Below, piece after piece: positions 11,901-19,123 of a stretch of DNA of 64,000 nucleotides. The position numbers and the translations under genes are program-made. A model generated the notes under the pieces. It saw nothing but the letters and a program-made list of their open reading frames with translations, did not search any database and was not told the DNA's origin. Within the stretch, counting starts at the first letter, position 1, and the number at the start of each line of letters is the position of its first letter. This DNA comes from Episyrphus balteatus (lineage: Eukaryota > Arthropoda > Insecta > Diptera > Syrphidae), in assembly GCF_945859705.1 (NCBI RefSeq), contig NC_079137.1, positions 26,221,322-26,285,321 of the forward strand, read 5' to 3'.

Positions 11901-14900
11901 TGTTTCATTCCAAACATGTGCAGCTTGCTTAAGTCCATATATACTTTTACGTAGTCTACATACCAGTTCTTCTCCTCCTGATTCAAAGCCGGGGGGTTGT
12001 TTCATGTATATAACTTCATTAAGCTTTCCGTTAAGAAATGCTGATTTGGCATCCAAATGCTTAATTTTCATTCTTCGCGGTCCTGCTATTGATAAAAGTG
12101 TTCTAAAAGTTGATTGTTTGACGACAGGTGCTAATATTTCATCATAATCATGGCCGTATTTTTGACTATATCCTTGAGCGACTAATCTGGCTTTAAATCT
12201 TTGAACTTTACCATTTGTATCAAGCTTTACTTTATAAGTCCACTTGCACCCAACCACATTTGCATCCGTTGGTGGACAACTAGTTCCCAGGTGTTGTTGT
12301 CCTTCAGGCTTTGAATCTCCTCCTTCATAGCAACTTTCCATTTCTCGCTTTCATTGCAGGACAAAGATTCTCTGTAGCTTCTTGGCTCTTGAATGGTTTG
12401 TGTCTGTACTGTATTTATTTCGTCAATTTGGTATTCCTTTATTTTCTCTATTTGACGTTCTAATCGGTATTTCTATATTTTCTTGTAAGTCCGGGCTATC
12501 ATTTGTTGTCTCAGAGGCACGGGTTAATGACCTCCAAAAAATTTTGTTTTGCTAAATTCCCCTTATTTAGGCCCTAAACTTTCGATCTGGGTGTGTCTTC
12601 CCCGAAAACATCACTTTGGGAAATAACGGACACCCTAATAAACATAGGCTTTGGTTCCGAATATCTTAAGATTGCTAACATCAGGTTTCAAACCGAACCA
12701 CGTTTCATAAGGTGTACCTGACAGAACACTAGTAGGCAATCTATTCTGTAAGTAATTCGCCGTCATGATCGCTTCACCCCAAAATTCTTTATTCATCCCT
12801 GTATCAAGAATCATGCACTTTGCCATTTCCACCAAAGATCTGTTTTTACGTTCAGCAGTGCCGTTCTGTTGTGGCGAGTACGGTGCAGTATGTTGAAACC
12901 CAATACCTTCTTTTTCTAAAAACTTGAGCACTCTATTAGCTTTGTACTCTCCACCATTGTCTGATCTAATCAATTTAGGTTTTGTAGAAAATTCGTCTTC
13001 AACGACAATTATTGCCTCTTTGTTCTTGCTGTTCATGACTTTTATTTTGCAGGTACCCTTTCCTTTTGATGTAACTTGATAACCATGTGCAACTGTAACG
13101 TTTTCAATATGTGAGGAGTTCAAACTTGTGAAATTTTCAGGCTTGTTAGATATGTGGACGGTAGCACCGGAATCCAAAACCCAACCTTCACCAACAGAAC
13201 CGCTCAGATGAAAACAGAACTCATTTTCTGCTGTAATGACGTTTGCTTTGGCTTGATTACTTTTCCATTCTTTGTATTTTCTGCAATCTTTTTTAAGATG
13301 CCCCTTCTTCTTGCAAAAGAAACATGATTTGGGAATATTCTGTATAGTTCTTGTTTGTAATTTTCATCACCGAGTTGCTAGTGTATCATACCGTGGTGGT
13401 AAGCTGCTGAGTAACATAGCGATGGTCCATCTTTCTGAAAGTTGATCTTCCCCTAAAGCTGCCAACTTTTCAAATAAAGTGGTCATCTTCAGGATGTGCT
13501 CTTCCATGTTCTTCCAGCTGCAAATTGCATATTTTTCGCATGATTTGCACTTGATTGCTGAGAGTCGCCTTCTCGTGATGATCTTTAAGCTTATTCCAAG
13601 CTTCACTGGCCGTGTTTGCTTTACGCACGTGATGGAGTTGATTATCTTCTACTGCCAGGCCAGCCTCGATATCCTTTTTCTTCCATTCCGCAGTGACTGG
13701 TTCTGGTTCCACAATAACGTCCCCCAAAATGTCTCTTCGTAATAATTCTAGCTTAAATTTCCAAATGTGGTAATTGTCCGTTCAGAACTTGGTAATTGAT
13801 GTTCGCAAAGAATCTACCATTTTAAGTTCCCCTAAGATAACAAAAAAGTTAACTATTTTATAGTTGCATTCGAACTGAAAAGAAATGAGGTAAAGAGTGG
13901 TTTTTTTTAAAGTAAACATACCAACTCAGATGGACCATATTAATATTAGTCCTATATCATTGGTTTAAGAAAGAATAACTTTTATCGCATAGCCACCAAA
14001 GGGCACTAAAATGTGTTATACTAGTAATAACATGAACAATTTTTCTTTAAATTACCGACTTTTAAAGCTATTTGAAAATTTGCCAAGAAAAAAATCAAAA
14101 TTCTATTTATAAAAATTTAAAGCCAAGCTTTAGAACTTGGTACACTTTTACATTTCAGTACTTTTTGTGCCAGCATAATTTCAACATAGGAGAACTTGGC
14201 TCTTTTTTTAACAGTAATGTTTTTGTTGTGATTTCACTACTTTTTGCAAGGTTTTGCTGTAGAACTTAAAATCTCTATAATTGAAGAAAATTTAGAGAAA
14301 ATGGGCGGTTACCACGCCCCTTGTTTAAAATTCTCAAATTTTAAATTTTTTCTTTTGTATAAACTACCAGGTCTAACATTCTACCAAATTTCAAGATTCT
14401 ACGATAGTTAGAAGTGCTCTATAATACTTGATGAAAATTGAGCGGAAAAAGGCGGTTGCCACGCCCCCTGGCTGAAATTCTCAGATTTCAATTTTTTTCC
14501 TTTTTATAAACTACCAGATCTACTATTCTATCAAATTTCAAGATTCTACGATAACCAGAAGTGCTCTATAATATTTGATGAAAATTCAGCAGAAATGGGC
14601 GGTTGCCACGCGCCCTATCCAAAATTCTCAAATTTTAAATTTTTTTATTTATATAACTTATTAGCTCTACCATTCTACGAAAATTCAAGATTCTACGATA
14701 ATCAGAAGTGGTCTAAAATATTTTATGAAAATTAAGCGAAAATGGGCGGTTACCACGCCCCCTGGCTGAAATTATCAGATTTGAAATTTTTTTCTTTGTA
14801 TAACCTACCAGCTCTACCACTCTACCAAATTTTAAAATTCTACGATAGTCAAAAGTGCTCTATAATAATTGATGAAAATTCGGCGAAAATGGGCGGTTAC

Positions 14901-17422
14901 CACGCCCCCTGAATTGAAAATCTCAAATTTTCGATTTTTTCCTTTGTATACACCACAAGTCCTATCACCATGTAAGATTTCAAGTTTCTACGATAGCGGG
15001 AAGTTCTCCATAATTTTGATGATCTGTCAGTGAGTCAGTGAGTCAATGAGTCAGTTACGGTTTTCGCGATTTTTGAAGTCCTATATCTCAGAAACTACTC
15101 ATCGTAAGAAGCTGAAATTTTGTGAGGAATTTGGGTTCGGCAAGCTCAACAAATACAGCGTTGAAACTTCTGACATCTTTGGTGTGGAAGTTAGAGGGGG
15201 GTCGAAAATGGCCTGAGTTGTTTCCTGTAAATAAGGGTGTAGTGCCAAAGTTGCTAGAGAACTTGGCTGGGCACTACCGTGCCCCTTGATAAGGGTTACC
15301 CAACCAAATACTAGTTTTTTTTTGTTTTAACTGTGTTAAAATGTTAATTTATTTTTGTTTTTAGGAAGTGTGCTATTTATTTTGTCCTAAAAAACTTGAG
15401 CTGAATTAATGATTTTGTTGTTATTTTTTGTAAAAGAATTCAATGTACTTAATTTCTTTTTTAATAAATTAAATATATCTTTGTTCTTACTTTCTCATTA
15501 ATAAAACAGTTCTTTTAAGTTAAAAAGTGCGAAAAACTTTCATTTTAGAAATTTTAGGGCACATGTGCTATTTATTTTGTCGCCACTGTAATTGCATTGT
15601 CTGCAACTGTTCTGATTTTATAAAAATAACTGCTATCAAGTTATATAAAAAATTACTACACACATTGAATCCTTTCTAGTATTATGTCACAACTCGTACA
15701 TATATGTTACTTTGATAAGAGGCAACCTATACAGAAGTGCCTTTCTCAGTAAATACTTTTGATAAGAGTGGGATTCAAAGATAGGAAAGACGTAACCAAT
15801 AGCAAAATCTAAGAAAATAAGAAAAAAACTATATTTATCTTACTTATATTTTTCTGTATTATTTTAGGCGGATGTCTGACGGTCTTTTCCTACGATGCGT
15901 TCGTGACATGGCTGAAAAATATCCTGAAGTGAAATTTGAAGAGCGTTACCTTGATACTGTGTGTTTAAATATGGTCCAAGATCCAAAGAAATACGATGTG
16001 CTGGTATAAAATACATATTCTTTCTTTTTAAGTTTCAATAGATAATATACCATGAAATGATTTAGGTCATGCCTAACTTGTACGGTGACATTTTATCTGA
16101 CATGTGCGCTGGTCTGGTTGGTGGACTTGGTTTGACTCCATCCGGAAATATTGGCTTAAACGGTGCTCTCTTTGAATCGGTAAACGAATTATTCGTGTTA
16201 TACTCAGGATTTTTCAAAACAAATATTTTTTATTCGTATTTCTTACCAACAACTAAACTATTCAATGATATGGGTTAAAATCAACTTTGTCAAAAACCGC
16301 AATTAGATTGGTAGCTTTTTGAACTATATCGAACAACAGATTAATTTTCATAATTAATTATTATAAAACTTCCTTCTCCACTTTTTTTTTATTTTTCGGA
16401 CAAAACTTATTAAAAGTCTAATTTTAAATTTTATTCTCTCCGTAGAATGAATTATAAAACAAATATTTTATGTTTTTTTTTATCGAAAATCTTTTTAAAA
16501 TCAGATATATTATTCTCTTTCATTTGGTATCAATTCTTTCCCATCAAAATAAGCAGATCAATGTTCAAAAACTCATCGATTTTCATACATTACTCAAACT
16601 TCAATAGCTTTTTGTGCAAACTATCATTTATGACTTAACCACTTTGTACCCGGCGGCAACAAATTTACGATACTTCATGCGATTTCAAGCACAAATGTCA
16701 TACTAATCAATAGAAAGCGACTGAATATTTTTTGTAATGAAAATTTTCAATTGTATTTTTTATAAAAAGAAATTTTTTATTTTCCTGATTCAAGTCATCA
16801 GAAGTGCAAAAATTTATATTTTACAATGAATTTTAATTGTTCAATTACAAATTTTCTTTACAAGGCAACGATTTCCTATCGGCTAGTGTAGTATTTGCCG
16901 TTATCGCTTGAAAAAATATTACTGTTTGCTATAACCGGTAAGCTTTCGTAGAGTATTCCAATTTCTAACAATATTATGATAGCTGATTTTTTTCCATCCG
17001 TATTGCGAACCTAATTATTGAGTTTTCAAATAGAAAAAAAGCTTTGAAGGAAGTCTTAATCATAATTAAATATAAACCGATTCAATTCATATGCAACTAA
17101 AATAGAAAAATAATAGAAAACAAAATATTTTTGAGAAACCCTAATACATAAATGTATATAAATTGCATACACAACACATAATTGTTTTTAAATTCAGGTC
17201 CATGGAACTGCCCCAGATATTGCTGGCAAAGACTTGGCCAATCCCACTGCCTTGTTATTGTCTGCAGTAATGATGCTGAGACACATGGAACTTATGGAAC
17301 CCGCTGCCAAAATCGAACGTGCCTGCTTCGATGTTATCAAAGAAGGAAAATATCTGACGGGAGACCTTGGTGGCAAAGCCAAATGCTCCGAATTTACCAA
17401 CGAAATTTGCGCCAAAATCTAA
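5931..17422 (+). CDS. IDH3A: Isocitrate dehydrogenase [NAD] subunit alpha, mitochondrial (6 coding exons)
   Basis: Catalytic subunit of the TCA-cycle enzyme converting isocitrate, NAD+ to 2-oxoglutarate, CO2 and NADH in the mitochondrial matrix, working with beta/gamma subunits. Coding join: 5931-5957, 6481-6645, 6714-7108, 15868-16003, 16066-16179, 17198-17422. That is 1062 nt or 353 aa; every junction is GT..AG with phases that keep the frame. The basic N-terminus MAARLIQKI is a matrix-targeting sequence, and RAY|SSG fits an R-3 processing site. Signatures: LIPGDGIGPEIS (about residues 28-39), GLKGPL (86-91), TIRENTEGEYSG (136-147, with the catalytic-type Tyr145), VHKANIM (Lys192), Asp225, NLYGDILSD (Asp249/Asp253, metal binding), HGTAPDIAGK (281-290). 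Length and motifs are those of an intact alpha subunit. Intron 3 (8759 bp) is packed with TEs; introns 2 and 4 are only 68 and 62 bp. Confidence 0.97.
6481..6645 (+). CDS. IDH3A: IDH3A coding exon 2
   Basis: 165 nt, 55 codons, phase 0 at both ends. Acceptor TTTCTTTCCAAAG before it, donor GTATGT after it. Encodes the end of the presequence (TGRAYSSG) and the nucleotide-fold start LIPGDGIGPEIS. Confidence 0.95.
6714..7108 (+). CDS. IDH3A: IDH3A coding exon 3
   Basis: 395 nt, starts phase 0 at GGACCTGAT (GPDGMFGIP) after AAATTCAG and ends with the first two bases of Met196 before GTAAGA. Carries GLKGPL, NVRPC, TIRENTEGEYSG and VHKANI, i.e. substrate binding and the catalytic Tyr/Lys. The minus-strand frames across it are shadows. 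Confidence 0.97.
7397..7609. mobile_element. Short inverted-repeat element in IDH3A intron 3
   Basis: GTGTTTTATTGGTAACTCAG at the left and its complement CTGAGTACCAATAAAACAC at the right, about 45 bp of imperfect inverted repeat, total ~213 bp, non-coding. The target duplication is not clear. Confidence 0.65.
7915..8078. mobile_element. Short TTAA-flanked MITE, piggyBac-like
   Basis: TTAA CCTTCCGATTACAAC at the left and GTTGTTATCGGAAGG TTAA at the right: inverted termini of about 15 bp, bounded by TTAA on both sides (7915-7918, 8075-8078). TTAA duplication is characteristic of piggyBac-type insertion. The 160-bp interior is AT-rich and non-coding. Confidence 0.65.
8205..8440. repeat. Fragment of the R foldback arm
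   Basis: It shares, in the same orientation, ACGAGATATTCAGAAAC, GCGTTCTATGGCAGGCACC and GTTAATAACGG with the right arm of element R (38860-39090). Diverged, and without the other arm. Confidence 0.6.
8441..9267. other. Intron 3 sequence without recognised feature
   Basis: AT-rich with homopolymer T and A runs and no long frame. I see no terminal repeats or coding similarity here. Confidence 0.5.
9268..10428. mobile_element. 1.16-kb inverted-repeat element in intron 3
   Basis: Perfect 19-bp terminal repeats GGGTGTTTTCATAAACGTC (9268-9286) and its complement (10410-10428), flanked by TAT on both sides, which suggests a 3-bp duplication. The subterminal region repeats CATAAACGTC-like motifs several times (9396-9410, 10316-10330, 10373-10384). 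It carries a nested element at 9531-10170. No transposase. Confidence 0.75.
9531..10170. mobile_element. Nested element with ATTAGGGTGG termini
   Basis: Starts ATTAGGGTGG (9531) and ends CCACCCTAAT (10161-10170). The internal motif CCACCCTAAT recurs near 9932 and 10040, so either the ends have been duplicated or several short copies are nested. A/T-rich and non-coding. Confidence 0.55.
10429..11055. other. Intron 3 sequence without recognised feature
   Basis: No repeat termini or protein similarity seen. The end (10990-11055) may be the degraded 3' flank of Copia-1, but no LTR can be recognised. Confidence 0.45.
11056..13820 (-). pseudogene. Copia-1 gag-pol remnant, antisense in IDH3A intron 3
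   Basis: Decayed Ty1/Copia polyprotein read on the minus strand from an ATG at 13818-13820 to TAA at 11056. In order: gag (NYHIWKFKLELL, then the SEAWNKLKDHHEKAT block), a CCHC knuckle CFFCKKKGHLKKDC near 13300, protease MDSGATVHISN (13177), integrase LIRSDNGGEY and SPQQNGTAERKNR, reverse transcriptase (FKARLVAQGYSQKYGHDYDE, SAFLNGKLNEVIYMKQPPGF, YVDD near 11800), RNase H SLSTTEAEFIALSE, and the family C-terminus LADMLTKPLGPGRIEELRSK. Two internal deletions are visible: protease runs straight into the integrase core without the zinc domain, and RNase H is missing its middle (RPDIGYIFF to NGGAVSW). 12520-12634 is unrelated sequence between integrase and RT. Several frameshifts. No LTRs recognised. 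Confidence 0.9.
13821..14294. other. Intron 3 sequence leading into the tandem array
   Basis: The sequence resembles the flank of the array ('ataacttttatcgcatagcc', 'gggcacta') and may be the 5' part of the element that carries it. No coding potential. Confidence 0.4.
14295..15036 (+). repeat. Tandem array, five copies, 147-bp spacing
   Basis: The motif GGGCGGTTACCACGCCC (with variants) begins at 14303, 14450, 14597, 14744 and 14891, i.e. exactly 147 bp apart each time. Each unit also carries CTACGATA(G/A), AGTGCTCTATAAT and TATAAACTACCAG-type segments in the same order. The motif is self-complementary (GGGCG...CGCCC), so every unit has a GC-rich hairpin in AT-rich DNA. Copies differ by substitutions, so the array is not recent. 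It lies in IDH3A intron 3. Confidence 0.9.
15037..15310 (+). repeat. Tail of the array-bearing element, possibly Helitron-like 3' end
   Basis: Begins with a short TCAGTGAG tandem (15027-15055) and ends with a hairpin GGGCACTACCGTGCCC, a second small hairpin GGGTTACCC, then CTAG before a T run (15311). GC-rich hairpins followed by CTRR are seen at Helitron 3' ends, and Helitron-related fly elements often hold ~150-bp central tandem repeats. The assignment is inference, as no 5' end is proven. Confidence 0.35.
15362..15591. repeat. Tc1-like remnant
   Basis: GTGCTATTTATTTTGTC occurs twice (15369 and 15569). The second copy continues as GCCACTGTA, whose complement TACAGTGGC resembles a Tc1/mariner terminus next to a TA. 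The two copies are direct, so this is at best a truncated or rearranged end. Confidence 0.35.
15868..16003 (+). CDS. IDH3A: IDH3A coding exon 4
   Basis: 136 nt after acceptor TATTATTTTAG. Completes Met196 and encodes RMSDGLFLRCVRDMAEKYPE through DTVCLNMVQDPKKYDVL, including metal-ligand Asp225. Donor GTATAA. It is 8.76 kb from exon 3; phase 2 matches. Confidence 0.95.
16066..16179 (+). CDS. IDH3A: IDH3A coding exon 5
   Basis: 114 nt, 38 codons, phase 0. Encodes VMPNLYGDILSDMCAGLVGG through GLNGALFES with the metal-binding aspartates. The donor GTAAAC is followed by read-through sequence that does not match the family, which confirms the boundary. Confidence 0.96.
16180..17197. other. IDH3A: IDH3A intron 5
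   Basis: 1018 bp, AT-rich, no repeat termini or coding similarity recognised. GT at 16180 and AG at 17196-17197. Frames within it are not conserved-looking. Confidence 0.6.
17198..17422 (+). CDS. IDH3A: IDH3A coding exon 6 (terminal)
   Basis: 225 nt including TAA. Acceptor TTTAAATTCAG. Encodes VHGTAPDIAGKDLANPTA, the C-terminal helices and SEFTNEICAKI. The end matches the usual family C-terminus within a few residues. Confidence 0.97.
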   Translation, partial: VHGTAPDIAGKDLANPTALLLSAVMMLRHMELMEPAAKIERACFDVIKEGKYLTGDLGGKAKCSEFTNEICAKI

Positions 17423-18167
17423 TAATTTTAAGAAAAAAATTCTGTTAGAAAGCCAGTTTCAATTATTATTCTTCGAATAACAAAAATATAGAACCTCCAT
17501 AAAATTATAATAATTATTGTTGAATTTCCACGACCCTCCTCTATGAAATTCATGTTGTCAATTATGTTTTTTAAGCTTTAATTTAATTAATTGTATTATA
17601 TTATTTATGAAGCTATTTGATATATATTATTTTTTTTATCTGAACCATCCTTTTAAGCTCTCAATCAATGATTTATGATTCGTTTTTTTTTTTTTTTTTT
17701 TCTTCCAAGGAGATAATTTTGGTACTGCGCCACAAGGTATTTATTTTAATTTATTATGTTTTCCCTTTTTGCCGGTCATTCAAGCAGAAAATAGACACCG
17801 TTGAAACACTACTGTCAACAATTATGTTTAACATGGTAGTGGAAGACAGATTGTAAATTTGCTTACTGTTCAGTTATTTTATAATTCAGATTATTGTTAA
17901 CTAGCGATAGCTTTGACAGAGTATAAGTCAACACAGCAATGCCATTGAATAAAAAACAAACATTTCTAAAATAAGCTGTTGGCAAACTTATTGCATCATT
18001 TTTAATTATGAACGTTTCTCTCCACGCACAAAAATAACTTATGTACAATAATTGTATTACAATACATATGTATATAACTTAAAGTGCATTGGATTTTTAA
18101 AAATTAAAAAAATGTGCTTTTTTTATGAAACGAATGAAAACAACTTATAATCGCCACACAAAGAAGT
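17423..18167 (+). other. IDH3A 3' UTR and downstream flank
   Basis: AT-rich sequence after the stop codon with a 20-base T run near 17680. The first canonical AATAAA I see is at 17948-17953, so the 3' UTR may be about 0.5 kb, unless a variant signal nearer the stop is used. No other gene recognised. Confidence 0.4.
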
Positions 18168-18198
18168 GTAGTCTACTACCTCCAAAAGAACGCGGCTA
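18168..18198 (+). repeat. Direct repeat with 23015-23045
   Basis: GTAGTCTACTACCTCCAAAA... here and GTAGTCTACCACCTACAAAA... at 23015 agree at 27 of 31 bases. The 4.8 kb between them contains element E and Copia-2. It could be two copies of an unrecognised repeat or a flanking duplication. Confidence 0.6.
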
Positions 18199-18668
18199 TC
18201 AACGAAGGATCTATTTTTTTTAAGGGGGGAAATCCCTCTGGAATTTTTTATTTTTGCATTTTTTTTTTCTGTGTAATAAATTTATTTATCAAACGTAGAA
18301 ACTATTTTCAGTGGTCTTAGCCTTAAATGAAGCCTCAAAAGTGCCTAGATAGTCCCGAAACCAATGCGCTCCGAACCTACCATAGTACGAAAACGAAAAC
18401 TTTAAACGCATTTTTTCGAAAGTAGTTTTTTTCCGCGCCGTGCAATGTAACTCAAAAACTAATGAAGCTATCGACTTGAAATTTGAAGCAAATTACTCCT
18501 TAACTTATTGGCCACAACATGAACCTAAAAGTTGAATACAATTTGTACAGTAAATATTTTTTTTAACTACTTCTTTGTAAAAAAAACATGGTTTTTTTCG
18601 TTTTTTTGATTTCTAATTTTTATTTTTCAAAATAAATTTAGGTTCATGCAATGCGTACTAATATCATC

Positions 18669-18883
18669 TGTTGAAAATATTTATTTAATGTGATTACTTT
18701 GCTCAAAATCACTGTAGACTTTGTAATCATATTTCTGTATTTAAAAATCATAGAGAAAATATTAAATATTTTCAGCTTATATTTTCATTCTTAATAAAAC
18801 TATTGTTCAATCAAGTTCTTCCAAATCAAGCTAAGTTTTATTTCTAGAACCTTTTGGACTTCCGATTAAATAATCTTTTAACA
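18669..18883 (+). repeat. Copia-2 5' LTR
   Basis: 215 bp, TG...CA ends. Carries AATAAA near 18793 (CTTAATAAAACT). It differs from the 3' LTR at two sites (TTGTTCAATC/TTGTTTAATC and TCTAGAACC/TCTAAAACC). Confidence 0.95.
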
Positions 18884-18900
18884 GGTTATGGGCCCAGTCC
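18884..18900 (+). promoter_or_regulatory. Copia-2 primer-binding site
   Basis: GGTTATGGGCCCAGTCC directly after the 5' LTR. This matches, from memory, the site of Drosophila copia, which is primed by an internally cut half of initiator tRNA-Met. Confidence 0.8.
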
Positions 18901-19123
18901 ACTACTAAAAGGTACAAGAAATTCAAACTTATTTTCAAGAAAACTGTTTTTTGGAAGAACAAAAAAAAAAATTAAAAAAAGGGGTTGTCGTAGAAACGAA
19001 ACAACAAAACTTTTTTGAAGAATAAAAAAGGAGAATAATTATTATCATTAGCAGCAGCATCTAATCGCTTCAGAAGGAAGTGCGGGTCGTATACGTACTA
19101 CAAAAACTTTTCGCGAGACAGTC

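Noticed and set aside
14295..15036. CRISPR-like array
   Set aside because: Eukaryotic context, long diverged units without distinct spacers; it is a tandem repeat.
16069..16278. 69-codon ORF starting in IDH3A exon 5
   Set aside because: It reads through the donor at 16180; the residues after that do not match the family.
17668..17856. Possible alternative last exon of IDH3A ('FGTAPQ'-like)
   Set aside because: No proper acceptor or family motif beyond three residues; exon 6 is complete and conserved.
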